Positions 12,750 to 26,168 of a stretch of 64,000 nt of DNA are shown in pieces. A program made the translations under genes and the position numbers. Source of the DNA: Numida meleagris (Eukaryota; Chordata; Aves; Galliformes; Numididae); the NCBI RefSeq assembly GCF_002078875.1, contig NC_034412.1, positions 12,152,995 to 12,216,994 on the forward strand, written 5' to 3'. The first letter of the stretch is position 1, and each line of letters begins with the position of its first letter. Under the pieces are notes generated by a model. That model had not been told where the DNA came from and did not search any database. It saw nothing but the letters and a program-made list of their open reading frames with translations.

Positions 12750-15700
12750 GAGTCACCAAGAGAATTATCTGAACACTGTGAATTTTCAAATTGTCTTTCA
12801 TTGTTTTGCTTCTGTTCAGAGCTGTAACGAGAAATTTATTTTTTCTAATATCTGTGTATCAAGTTCAGCAGCTGCTTGTCAAGTTTATGCTAGTTAATGG
12901 ATGGAAAAGGAAAGAAAACAAAGGAAAGACATAAAATGCAATAGAACTCTTCAACCAAATCTAACTACTATCAACACCAAAGGAAGATTCATCATGAACT
13001 TCAAAACAGGATGGAAAAATGTACCTAAAACAGTGATAAGAAAAGCAAAAGCAGCTTCTAGACAGTGAGAGAGCAGGGGAACTGCCTATATGAACAGGAA
13101 ATAATATAAATAATTTGATATAGCCAAATCTACATTCATTGACACTCAAGATCAACACTAACTGCTGGCTTCGTGCTCTCCACTAGGCTGGTGTAGAATA
13201 TCACAGAGAGATACAGCCCATTTTTTTCTCCTCCCAGAAGAGCAATCAATCCCTATTCAATCTACAGAAAATGACAGAGAAAAAAAAAAAGCAATAACCA
13301 ATTTTCTTCATAGTATTCTGCAAAGAGGAACAAAAGAGCCCCAAGACAGTATTATTTCTGTGGGCTTCAAAAGAGAAAAGTAAGATGATCCTCATAATGC
13401 TTACGATTTATTTCCTTTGTTTAAAAAAAATAAAAATAAAAAATAAATTGGAAAATTGTTTGTTTAAACCAATCCTTTGGAGAATTTGTTAGAGGACTTT
13501 CGTAGTCCTAAATGTGAAAGTACCATCTCCAGCCAACACTACTTATCTGAGACAAACCATATTGCATCCCCCCATGCTGAAGCAAACCAGGTAAATGAAT
13601 TTTGATTCACAGAAACCATAAGAATTGAATCACAGTACAAACCCAGAGTGTACTGCCATATATCTAGCATAACCAATCTCTTAGCTTTTCTATATGACCT
13701 CCACAAAATAATTCAGAGATCAGCAGTATCATAAGGCCAAACTCTGTACCCTCAGGGCATCTGAAATCGAAACAGAAAGCTTACTCTCAGACTCATCTCT
13801 TGCCTGAATCTGTTCATTGGGTGTGCAAGGCAACTGGACACGGGACAAGTCAGGAATCATGTCATTACTCACACCTTGTAAGGGAATCAGGACAACAGGG
13901 ACCAATCCTATCTTACCCTTCTTTAATGTTTAGAAGGAAGAGAAGGGAATAGTGGATCAAGTTCACACTAACATATATATTATTTGTGAGGAATGCATGG
14001 TTCTTTGGTTTTGTTTTCTATTAAAGAGCTGTGAATTTTACACTTGGAAATAGCAGCCTGAGCCATGGCTTTTTGAGACAATGAATAAGCACCTTAAATA
14101 TCTCAGGTCATTATATCAAACTGTTCCAGACATGAAAACCTCATGACTATTTCTGTGTTATACAGAAATGGCCATAATCATTTATACGATCAGGACACTC
14201 AGCAGAAAAAAACACAAAACAAATTTCACTTTGTAGAATATGAATAATAAGCCTCCTGTGTTACAAAATATGTAAGGTTCGGGTGTTTTTGTTATTTCTT
14301 TGTTTTTTAACATAGCACTTCTCTTATCCTGGAGGAACTCAAAACAGTGCTTTATATTACAGTGGTGGGATATCAGAGTAATTCCACAAGTGTAGTGAAG
14401 TTGCAATAAAAGGAACAGGAAATTTGCTTACAAATCTACAGCACCATTAAAAATATCTTTTCATAGCTGTATAATCAGGCAGCACTTTCACTCCTTCATC
14501 ATCACTTAATACATTTCATTATTCAGCCTATCAACTTTGGGAGAATTAATTGGAAAGATAGCCCTGAGAAGTGAACCAGCATGCCAGCTTAACCAAAGCA
14601 AGGGTTAAACCACAAGGCCTCTCTAGCTCATTCACAATGATGATCCTCATTTTACCATCAGTCATACCACCTGTCAGCTGGAAATAAAGAAATGCTGTTC
14701 ATATCTTGAGGCTACAGTCAAGCATGACTGCAGGATAATTTGTCTATACACTGTCTGATTCCAACAGGAGCCTGAGCTATTAGAGAACTAGGCAGCTTTT
14801 TCTACAAATTCCCTACCCCCTTAATATCAAACCTTCTAAAAATAAAAATTAAAAAAAAAAGGAGGGGAGCAGACAAAAAATGTAAAACGCTTTTTTCTCA
14901 TACTGGAATCTTTATAAGAAAAGGCCCTGTACTTGAGGTTGACATTTCAGACACCTCCCTCACCATCAAAGCCTGTAGACTCTCCTAATTCCTCCTCTTT
15001 GCACGTGTGATAGGGACAGACAACCCAAGCACCATGAAGTCATACAGCAAGGTGTTCTGAGTTCTCATCCAGGCATCAGGTCACTCCACCCAGTAACTAT
15101 GAAGTTAGCCACATATTGGTGTACTTTGACTGCACTTTCTTGATCCAAAAGAATGACACAGAAAGTAGACAGCAGATCTTTTTAAGTGGGTGCAAACTTC
15201 AGAGAAAGCAAGGATATCTGTTTGTGTCACACACAGGCTTGAATTTGGCATGCCTGCATTTTTGCATTGTCATGTTCTCAGAAAAAGAAAGCATTCGTTT
15301 CTTTTTTTCTTCTTCTTTTTCCTTAAAAAGGTGGTGAGGCTTCCTTTCATGCACTGGGAAATGTCATTCTCTGTGTATGCAATTATCCATGCACATCAAC
15401 AATGCACTTGAAGTACAAAAGTCAATTAATGCAGATATTACTCAATCCTTTATAGTTGTCTTTCATGTAATAAAACTTATTTCTACCCTACACACTGTTT
15501 AAAGGCATTGTTTCATGAAAGACGTTGTAAAACATACCACATAACCACTACCGTAACTTCTATGTTGTATTTATGTTGTATTTAGTTCTCTTTTCTGACT
15601 GAAGGCAGCTCGGCCTTGCAAAGACAGATATGTCAGGATGGAACTGAACTACCTTTGACTCTGTGCAGCTACAAATTAGTCACTTGACCTCCCCGATCTC

Positions 15701-18700
15701 TGCCCATGTGCATAATGGTGCAGTGCTGCACAGGACTGTTCTGAGTTTATGACACTAAGAGGCTTTGAGACCTGCTCAGTAAAAATTATTTCTATAATAT
15801 TGCATATGCATAAACTGCTAATTGATGCGAGCTGGCCTTTCACCCCAGGCAGCAAAAACATCTTCTTACCACACACACATTTCCTTTACTGGGCACCAGA
15901 GCATACTTTTCATATATAATGCCTGCGTTTTGCCTTATAATATAGAAACCTTTTCATCCTCAGGAATACTGCTTTTTGTAGAATGATGCAGAAAGGTATT
16001 TGAAAGATTACCTTGGTGACTCTTTATAGGCAAAAAGTGTTAACACTGTAACACCCTTCAAACCCAGCAATTATTCCTATTTACAACGTACAGCTCTAGA
16101 TTCAGGTCTTTGTATCTTGAAGAGTCTACAGTGCCCTGTACATTTCCTATATGAACCAGACAATCAAGTTACAATAGCTCTTGAAATGAAGCTGTTGTTC
16201 CTGGACTGGCCTTATATGATCTAGCATCACCAAATTAAGATATCTAAGTAATTTTTTTTTTTTCAATTTTCCCCCTGTGCTGCAAACCATTGTGTTTTCT
16301 GAAGTCCCTCCCTCTGCTGCAGAAACTTGGATGTGCTCCACCTGCTTATGTTTGCTGATAGAAGCCAGAGGAATTTTCACTTCATCTGTTTCACAGATGC
16401 TCAGACTCTCTTCTCAAGACATGTCACACAAAAATGTCTCCAAAATAATTAGCAGGATTTCAGTCAGCTTGACTGCGATAGCTGCATGTAAGGTAAAGCT
16501 CAGACATCTCTTAAGAAATTGCAACTCTGGAATGAGTGTCTAGGACCTTAGCAGTACTCATTTAAATCTTCCTGCGTGACACATTTATAGTTCTCCATGT
16601 AGTCAAAAGGGCAAAAGGGTTGGCATGCAGAAAGCTGCTACAATGTGAGAAACATCATGCACTTTTGTAACCTCTTGAACTCATACTGACATAAAAGTAA
16701 TTGATAACAAAGAGCAAAGACAGAACCTAGGGAGTCAAAGAGGGGGAAATTACAGAAGGATGTCTGCAATCACAATCTGTGTCTCATTCCAAACTAAAAT
16801 TCATTACTTCATTGAGGAGCTAACTGAAATAAAAATAATATTATGAAATGTATCACAAAGTAGTATTTTAGTATTTAATTGACAGATGCACCTCCCTTGG
16901 ATGTTTGCCTCATGGTGTGGCTGTCAAGAAGGGCTCTTGACTATCCATCACAAGCCTGCTCCTACCTTGCTGCTCTTCTCTCATCCCCAGCACTGAAACA
17001 AACGATGACTCCACTGGAAAATGAGGCCAGGCTGACAAATGTAAAGAGACAGCAAGAGCGCCTCACAATTGTTCACGAGGCTCCTGCGACAAAGTCCAGG
17101 GGCTACGTTCCTTCTCTCCTCTGGTTTCACAGTAGACTTTCACAATATGAGTCCTTTGGTGTCACAAAGGAGGACTTATAAGCTGAAAGTCTTTTGTCTG
17201 AAATGACAGGAATTTAATTCCCATTGCATAATCTCTGGATGAGAGTATTTCAAACAGGCACAAGTTACTGATATCCAATTTCAACTTACACGCAAGCTCC
17301 ATCCACAAGGGCCAGTAAGGTGGACCTAAGGGAAAGGCATGCTGCTACAGCCTCTGCCCACCACACCAAGGCCCCCTGAGAACAGTCCTTCCGTACTTTC
17401 CTGGGGGCACAGCAAGGCCCATGACAGCTTTTTTACTGATAACTTATTTAAGCTATCACAAGCACAAAACCTGCAGAAAAGCTGAGAAAACCATGGCCAA
17501 CCTGCATGACCCTCAGGCAGGCCCTCCAGCAGCTGCTGTATGGCCTGGGGTAGCCCCATCCTGGCCGGGTAGCCTGGGGAGACAAGCAAGAGTCCCATAC
17601 CTAGGCCTGTTCACTCAATTCCTACTTTATTTATTTAAACTCGAGCTCACTCGCCTGTAATATCTACCACACTCACAATCTGGAAAGTCAACACAGCTAC
17701 ACCTGATGAGCAAATCAAGGCGACAGAAATCCCAGCGCATTTGCTTTGCTAGCATTTATTTCGTATCCTTATGCAAGTATGCACGAGAGCATGCAGTCGT
17801 GCAAGACCTCAGTGTTAGACATTTATTAGGTAGATATCAGATATTCCCACCTGGGAATGCCGAATCACATAATCTGTTTGCCCCCGTGTAAAGGCCTTTA
17901 AATGCAACTCCAGGCAAAGCCGCAGGGTGAAAACACTCCCCTTAAATCACAAACAAGTTGCTCCATGTAACAGAAAGCCTTTCAAGAATTATCTAATATT
18001 TTTAACACTTGAAGCTAATAACTAATGACAAACAGCTCTGGTTCACATATCCTGTACTCAATTACTTTGATTTAATTAACGTCTGTTAATGATCTGCTTT
18101 CAATCATTAGGAATTCCAAGCCATATGCCAAGCTAAAGCCCAAATTTTGGCTGATATAACTTGGCATAGCAAACAAGTCAGAGGAAGTACACCAGCTTAT
18201 ACCACAGCAAAACCAACTCAAAAAACTGCATCTCATGGTGATTCTCACCAGTGTGGTCAGAAATAGCTGAGCAAACTACATTATGATACAGTTTGCAAGT
18301 ATGTGTTGAATGTATCAGCACACTGGAATTACTCCTAGCCTACTGGTAATTTAGTCAAAGAAGCAACCCCTATAACGAATTAGAAACAGTTTAGTTTCTG
18401 CCCATCCTGTCCCAGAGAATACCTAGAGTCACCTTCAAGAACATTCTCAAAATAATCATGAGACAGATATTATCTTACCTTATTTCAGCTTTTCTTCCTT
18501 ATCTCCCCTCCCAGTTTCATATTCAGCTATATCAATCTTTACACAGATCTTCCTCTGACCTCAGAGATGCTAATTTAAGTCTGCTTCTGACTTGAAACTT
18601 GTTTTTCCCCCCTCTTGTTTTCTATCTGCTACCAAAAAGTACATTGCTGATGGGGAAAAAAGCACAAGAACATACACACGCTAAAATAAACAAGTCCCCG

Positions 18701-19012
18701 AGAATTTAAAAAAATCCCACCAAATGACTAGTCCTTAACAAACAGTTCAATTAATTTTATGAATTATTTAGCAAACATTTGCAACTTACTCTCATTTCAA
18801 AATTTGCTCATTTAATTTTAAATAATTTTCTTCTACTTAAAATGTTTGTGTATGGACACTATTACTTACAGACTTTCCAAACCAGGCTGTAGACTTTTAG
18901 AAAGGAGACTAATAAATTTTAAAGAAGAAGGGGTGGGGGAGAAATCATGCCTCTGTTGCACTTGTTATTCCTACACAAGCTTGAATTTCAGAGAAGAAAT
19001 TGTGCTTACTTA

Positions 19013-21610
19013 GAATCATAGAATCAGCTAGGTTGGAAAAGACCTACAAGATCATCTAGTCCAACCATCCACCTACCACCAATAACCCCACTAAACCATG
19101 TCTCTCAACACTATATCTAAATGTTTCTTGAACATCTCCAGGGACGGTGACTCAACCACCTCCCTGGGCAGCCCATTCCAGCGCCTGACCACTCTTTCAG
19201 AAAAGCAGTGTTTTCTAATGTCCAGCCTAAATCTACCCTGGTGCAACTTGAGGCCATTACCGTTAGTCCTGTCACTAGTTACGAGAGAGAGGAGGCTGAC
19301 CCCCAGCTCACTACAACCTCCCTTCAGGTAGTTATAGAGAGCGATAAGGTCTCTCCTGAGCCTCCTCTTCTCCAGACTGAACAATCCCAGCTCCCTCAGC
19401 CGCTCCTCATAAGGCCTGTGCTCCAGACCCCTCACCAGCTTCGTCGCCCTCCTCTGAACACGCTCCAGGGCCTCAATGTCTTTCTTGCAGTGAGGGGCCC
19501 AAAACTGGACACAGTACTCGAGGTGCGGCCTCACCAGGGCTGAGTACAGAGGGACAATGACTTCCCTACTCCTACTGGCAACATTGTTCCTGATACAAGC
19601 CAGGATGCCGTTGGCCCTCTTGGCCACCTGGGCACACTGCTGGCTAATACTCAGCCGAGCATTGACCAATACCCCCAGGTCCCTTTCCTCCACACAACCA
19701 TCCAGCCACTCTGCCCCAAGCCTGTAGCGTTGCCTGGGGTTGTTGCGGCCAAAGTGCAGGACCCGGCACTTGGTCTTGTTGAACCTCATACCATTGGCTT
19801 CAGCCCAGAAATCCAGCCTGTCCAGATCTCTCTGGAGGGCCTCTCTACCCCCAGGCAGATCGACACTTCCTCCCAGCTTAGTGTCGTCTGCAAACTTACT
19901 GAGGGTGCTCTCAATGCCCTCATCCAGGTCATCAATAAAGATATTGAAGAGGACAGACCCCAGCACCGACCCCTGGCAAACACCACTCGTGACCGGTTGC
20001 CAGCTGGATTTAACTCCATTCACCACCACTCTCTGGGCCCGGCCCTCCAGCCAGCTCCTTACCCAGCAAAAAGAGTGCACCTGTCCAAGCCATGGGCTGC
20101 CAGTTTCTCCAGGAGAATACTGTGGGAGACAGTGTCAAAGGCTTTGCTGAAGTTTAGGTAGACCACATCAACAGCCTTTCCCTCATCCACCAGACGGGTC
20201 ACTCGATCATAGAAGGAGATCAGGTTGGTCAAGCAGGACCTGCCCTTCACAAACCCATGCTGGCTGGGCCTGATCCCCCAGTTGTCCTGCAAATGTCGCA
20301 TGTTCTCCCTCAGGACAACCTGCTCCATAACCTTCCCTGGCACTGAGGTCAGGCTGACAGGCCTGTAGTTCCCCAGATCCTCCTTACGACCCTTCTTGTA
20401 GATGGGAGTCACACTGGCAAGCCTCCAGTCTTCTGGGACCTCTCCAGTTGACCAGGAACGCCCATAGATGATGGAAAGCGGCTTGGCTATCTCCTCCGCC
20501 AGCTCCCTCAGTACTCTCGGGTGGATCTCATCCGGCCCCATGGACTTGTGGCAGTCCAGGTGGAGTAGTAGGTCTCTGACCATTTCCTCCTGAATCATGG
20601 GGGGTTTGTTTCGCTCCCCATCTGAGACTTTCAGGTCAGAGAGTACAGTGCTCTAAAAGCCAGACCAGTTGTCCTCAAAGACAGACGTAAAAAAGGCATT
20701 GAGAACCTCAGCCTTTTCATTGTCCTCAGTGGCTACATTCCCAGCTGCGTCCAGCAAAGAATGGAGATCCTCCTTGGTCCTCCTCTTACTGTTAATATAT
20801 TTGTAGAAGCATTTCTTGTTCCCTTTAATCCCAGCAGCCAAGCTTAGTTCGAGCTGGGCCTTTGCCTTTCTAATTTTCTCCTTGCACATCCTGACAACCT
20901 CTTTGTACTCTTTCCGAGTTGCCTGTCCCTTCTTCCACAGGAGGTAGATTCTCTTTTTCTCCTGGAGCCTCAGGAAAAGCTCCTCGTTCATCCACGCCGG
21001 TCTCCTTCCCCGCCGGCTGATCTTGTGGCTCAGGGGGACAGCCTGTTCCTGCGCCTTCAGGACTTCCTTCTTGAGGAGCAACCAGCCTTCCTGGACCCCT
21101 TTACCCTCCAGGACCGAATCCCAAGGGACACTCCCTACCAGTCTCCTGAACAATTCAAAGTCTGCCCTCCGAAAGTCCAAGGTAGCCGTTTTGCTGTCCC
21201 CTCTTCTGGTTCCATCAGGAATTGAGAACTCTACCATTTCATGGTTGCTCTGTCCAAGGCAGCCCCCAACTTCCACATCTCCCACCAGACCTTCCCTGTT
21301 TGTAAACAGCAGGTCTAGCAGAGCACCTCCCCTGGTGGGTTCTCTCACCAGCTGCAGGAGGAAGTTATCTTCCATACACTCTAGAAACCTCCTAGACTGC
21401 TTCTTCTGCACCCTCTTGTATTCCCAGCATATATCAGGGAAATTGAAGTCCCCCATGAGGACAAGGGCCAGCGATCGCGCAACTTCAGCCAGCTGTTTAT
21501 AGAACGCCTCATCTGTCTCTTCATCCTGGTTAGGCGGTCTATAACAGACCCCCACGAGGATGTCTGCCTTGTCAGCCTTACCACAAACCTGGAGTCTAAT
21601 ACTAACAGTA
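19013..21610 (-). mobile_element. CR1 LINE, 5'-truncated, near 2.6 kb
   Basis: Read on the minus strand, the element enters within the endonuclease domain, runs through reverse transcriptase, and ends in a short 3' UTR and the repeat ATTCTATGATTCT (minus-strand sense of 19013-19025). CR1 elements are the dominant retroposons of birds, are usually 5'-truncated, and often lack clear target duplications; none is obvious here. Three long open segments, broken by one stop and one frameshift, suggest a relatively young copy. Confidence 0.95.
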
Positions 21611-21618
21611 GACTGCAA
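19091..21618 (-). pseudogene. CR1 ORF2 remnant: endonuclease (C-terminal part) plus reverse transcriptase, inactive
   Basis: Seen: the first segment (21618-20653) contains YRPPNQDEE, the endonuclease motif GDFNFP (near 21453) and SNHEMVEF, where the catalytic SDH motif would be expected. It ends in a TAG (20655-20653). The same frame resumes through PIYKKGRKEDLGNYRPVSL. It then shifts near 20060-20075, where the T-run in ACTCTTTTTGC is consistent with a 1-base loss. The last segment (20080-19091) has GVCQGSVLG, where CR1 normally has Pro for Cys, and the catalytic FADD box (about 19894-19883). It ends [11 protein letters not shown]...RDMV. Known: ORF2 nicks the target and primes reverse transcription from it. 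This copy cannot encode it: the 5' end is missing, there is one nonsense and one frameshift change, and the endonuclease Asp is Asn. The first few residues at 21618-21605 may be flanking DNA. Confidence 0.92.
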
Positions 21619-21811
21619 TCAGCAAGAGGTAACATTTATCAAGCCTTAAAACTGCCCAGAATTATACTGTAAGGATAGTTAATGTTCTAAGCATTTAACT
21701 AAATATGCAAATCCTTTATGAGACAAGAATATATATATATTATTACTCTCAGACACTGATGTCCATCCCCAGGAACGGAAAATTTTCCTTCCTCTTTCAA
21801 GCTAATATACA

Positions 21812-22362
21812 TAGGTTACTACAAAAGTAGTGCCTCCTATTTATTTCCATGGAAACTACAACAAAACCAAAGAGCACAATAACACTGTTTGATAGAGCAA
21901 ATTCTCTAAAAAACACTATTTTTCAGCATAGTCACCACCATTAGCTGTGCATTTTCACCAGTATGCCAAAAGCCTACATGCTGCACTCATAACAATCTGC
22001 ACAGCCATATGGAACATGGCTTGTCTTTCACATTGCTGTCACCACCACTATAAAACACCACCCACCACCTCACCATGCTAACTTCCACTGTTTGGTCTCC
22101 AGAAACATTCAGCAAACATCAAAGAATGTCAATGAGTGTAATTTTTTCTGCACAGAGGAATTCAATTAAATTACACACCTTTGCCTCATATACACTTTCA
22201 TGTCAGATAGCATTCTGTCAGTCTGCCCCTCTGCTGCCATCTATCACACGGCAACAAAAAGTAATGGAAGGTTCAACCTCTACTGCTATACTACCAACAT
22301 CTGCCTCCGACGTTGTGGGCTAATATAATAAAATAGGAGGCACTACTTTTGGAGCGGCCGTC
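21812..22362. mobile_element. Mariner deletion derivative (Galluhop-like), about 550 bp
   Basis: Seen: terminal inverted repeats, with 21819-21842 matching the reverse complement of 22331-22354 at 23 of 24 positions. Both arms contain AAAAGTAGTGCCTCCTATTT. A TA dinucleotide precedes the left end (21812-21813). Known: the ends resemble those of the chicken mariner family Galluhop, full copies of which are about twice this length. The interior has no open transposase frame, so this is a non-autonomous copy. The outermost bases of the right end (GGAGCGGCC) have diverged, and its TA is not clear. Confidence 0.8.
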
Positions 22363-25300
22363 ATCTTTATACATCATTTTGCATTGCAGGCTATACTGCA
22401 ATAGGATATGCAATTACTCCCAAGACCAACAAAAGCAGAGGTGGCACACAAAGGACATTCTCTTCTCTGATTACGTGATTTTTTTTATTGCAACATTAAT
22501 CTACATTCCTGCAGCCTGTGCATCTATAAACAAGGTCAGCAGTACCTCATCAAGGGAGGAATGGCTCTATAATCCAATTTCAGCCTCCTTGTTTGCCATT
22601 GTTATTTGATTCAGTGGGAAGCTTTGAGCACATAGAATCAGCACCAAAATAAAACCAGGTGCCTTTGGCCATAGCACAGCTGTAAGGAGAGATTATAAAT
22701 TCTTGAGAAGAATCACGCAGCCACAAACGAGTGTGAGTGGTGGGTACTCAGCACCAAATACAAATTTTGCAGTATTCTAATGGAAATCAAATAAAAAAAT
22801 ATGCACAGCTTCAGAGGAAGAGCCACACAGAATATTTCCACAGAATAACCACACACGTCTTTGTTGCAAAAACCACTGCTTAAAAAGGTCTGCCACCACC
22901 ACTTCCAGCCTACTCCATGCTGCCGACTGGGGAGATGCGCGCAGCAATGATACAAGGCAGAAACAGCCACTGAACCAGAAGGTCTTGGCTTTAGTTAAAG
23001 AATAGCTTCACATGCTATGAAGGAGGATGCCTGCTCCCAAAAGCCAGCTCACAGCATGCCCTGACCACCATTGAGAAGCACCAGCTTCCCTGTGCTCGCC
23101 AGTCACCGCAGCAGCATCACACAGATTACAGCTCCTTCCTCCCACTGGAGCAGCCGAACCACCACGGAAACATTTCCCAAGGACACAGCAGAACAAAACA
23201 ATCGACGCTGACTGCAGCATCTGCTCAGCATAACCACTATAATAAATTTCAATCTCATTTTAATTTTTGTATGTCAAAAGCTATTAGGTCTTAAATATTT
23301 GAACCTTAATGATTATGGAAGCAATTAGCTCCTATGACAAGAAGGCCTTGCCTGAGTAACTGTGATGAGCACAATGTTTTCTGTAGCATAAGAAACAAAT
23401 ACTGTAAGAAAAACCACAACTATCTAGGACCTTACCATTGCCCTACACTTCGTAGTGCTATCTTGGCTTCATACTAGACTGCGCAAGGTGGAACTTTCTC
23501 CTTTACTGGCACACAGTGTGTGACATTATACAGCCATGTAATGGAAGATTTCCTAAAGGAGGAAATTTAGAATTCCAAAATTTAAAGATTTCCAGCAACA
23601 GACAGATTAAGTTGCTTTTAAATAGTTAAATAAACTTTGAGGAAACAGTATTCTGGTATTCTCTCCTCTAAGAAGACAGCCATGATTAGGCAACAGCTCT
23701 AAGTACCTTAAGAACTGTGATTTCTAGAATTGACAAGAAACACATCTGGGTTTCAAGACATGAAAGTATTTAATGGGATTTCATGCACTGAAGGAATTTC
23801 ATTGATATATATTCTTTTATATTACCTTGTTTCAATACAATACTGTTCAACAAAACTATGCATTTTAGTTTTCAGCACCTTTTTCAGTTTCCCTAGTGCT
23901 GTAAAGCTGATCTGACCCCTGCAAACAAGGCTGCTGGCCGGGAACGGCAGCTAAACAGCAGGGGAGAACAGAGCCATTTTAGAAAGTGGTTTGGGATCTT
24001 TCTGGGTGAGAAATCCTACAGAAATACAAATTATACATACTAAAGAGCTCTGAGCATTCACCAGCACAGTGACTGGTCTCCTTGTTACCGCACAAGTTTT
24101 CCAGCAGCGTTTACAAGCAAGGCTGAAATTTGGGAATAGCTGGTGCTCATTCTCAACCAAGTCACAAGAAGTATTTTCAAGTTCTATATGCCAGCGTTTT
24201 ATACCGTGCTCTTTGAATACCAGTCACTATCGCTTCCATACCTAATTGAAATACAAACTGTTAAGTGTCTTGTTTTGCATTATCAGGTTGAATTTAGCCT
24301 ACTTCTGCTGATAAATAGAATTTGCTAACAAAATTAAGGGCTGATGATCTCCAATTCAAGCTTTTGTTAAATCAAAGTCAACTAACGCCACTAAAGATCT
24401 GAAGGCATAGGAAGCAGTCAACTCCAGCCAAAGGGATTTCTGTTTGTGTTACCAACACTTTTCCCAGGCTGCACATTATGCACTGTTACTCATTTTCTTT
24501 ACTGGAACTCACTGCATCTGCTGCAGAGGCAACACTAAGGACGTAAAACTATACACAAAGTATGCAGTGGTTGTGCAAGCGATACACTGCATGTACCAAC
24601 AGGAGGAGTAAAGCATAGTTTCTAATGGATGCTGTGACTTTATTTCCCTGCGTTTTTCAACATATTTTATTGTTTAGTCTGGCTTATCTGAATGAATGTG
24701 CTCTCACTGTGGTGTGACATATCTGCTCCTATTTCTTCATGCAGACCAAAGCAGTGCTGGAAACAGGTCATTCTGTGTGCAAAGCCAGAGACCCTGGGCA
24801 TTGCTCTGAGAACGGGCTGAGGAAATCCCAGCATGCTAACAGTAAGGACATCATTTGCACAGTCCATGGCAATTGAAAGCCTTCCTTCTCTGCCCGAGGC
24901 ATAGAGGACACCACCCTCTTGTCCTCCCAGGAGCACGTGTACACAGCCATGTTCATCAAACTCTACAAAACCCAGCTCACTCCCCAACTTTCCTCACAAT
25001 TCACCCAGCAAAAGCCTTGAGTTCCCTCCTTGAAGCAACTCCCATGGGAACCAGACATCCACACCACCTCCAATCCTGCACTGCCCACCAGCACACAGGG
25101 CAGCTCCCAGAAATCCTCCTGTTCTCCCTATCAATAGTGCTGTCCCAGGGTTACTTTCATATACGTTTTGTAGAACTCCTCAAAGTGGTTTCAAGAGTCA
25201 CCTTCTCAATGAAAATGCAAAAGAAAGCAGAAAAAAGTGGAAACTGTTTTCCTTTAATTAGCATGCATTTATTCAGAGCAAAGTTACTCCATCATACACA

Positions 25301-26153
25301 GAAAACAGCCACATACTATTTCCTCCAAAGGTTATTAAATCAGTAACATGAACTTGACTGTGAAATACAAGACCGTTTTCAGATTGGATATGAGAACTTC
25401 CCAAATAACAAGATGCCCTTTACTTGAACCATGGCTTGAAAAATGTCACTGGTGCAAATGTTATGAAAAAAATACCACTACCATATCTGACAGGACATAA
25501 CTTAGACTGCTCTCAGAATATATTAATCTTACAATGCCACTTTACCAGTAAGCAAATAAAATTATGCCAAAACACATCCAACACAGCAAAACTAAACATC
25601 GCAGAAGGTCCTATTTAAAGCAGGCACAGATTAAGATTTAATAAATGCTTTAGTCCATCAATATTCTCCGCCGAGGACTCCTGGACTACAGGAAATGAAG
25701 CATTATGACACTTTAACGTTCTCTGCTTGCATCTACCCTTCATATTTCTATTAGCTCTTCTGCACTCACTTAAAGCATCAATCCTCATTGACGCAAATGG
25801 ACTTTCCATGCATGAAATAAATAAAATCATATGCAAGAGAGCTCTTCTCCAAAGCTCAGCACTGAGAGCCAGTACTGTGCTGTGCGAAAGTGGTTCCCGT
25901 TCTGCATGGCTACACTTCAGGGTGCATCCCAGCACACTCACAATGGAGCCCACAGCAAAGCTGCTGTTCACTTTAGAAGTGCAGGACAGGACCTTGCCAT
26001 TTGGTCATGCCTTGAGAAAGAAAGAAAGCATAACATGCAACTCTCCATTTCTAAGAACAGGACTTGGACAAATCCTCATGAAGCACTCTGGGATACAGTC
26101 ATATGAAAGGCCTCTGCAAGCACTTCACTTTTCCATAACTTCAGTTATAATCA

Positions 26154-26168
26154 TTTTTTTTTTTTTTT
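26154..26168 (+). repeat. T15 homopolymer
   Basis: Fifteen T in a row in AT-rich intron. Confidence 0.9.

Larger units (their letters stand above)
2985..19012. other. PID1 intron 2 segment, no gene seen
   Basis: Sixteen kilobases without a recognisable exon, RNA gene or mobile element beyond the simple repeats listed. The longest frames (8178-8585 minus, 9768-10181 plus, 10315-10773 minus) have no domain, no sensible splice-site pair, and competing frames on the other strand. The stretch 17960-18190 is AT-rich with several TAAT cores, the look of a conserved non-coding element. Confidence 0.65.

Noticed and set aside
19098..20161. Plus-strand frames across the CR1
   Set aside because: Antisense shadows of CR1 ORF2.
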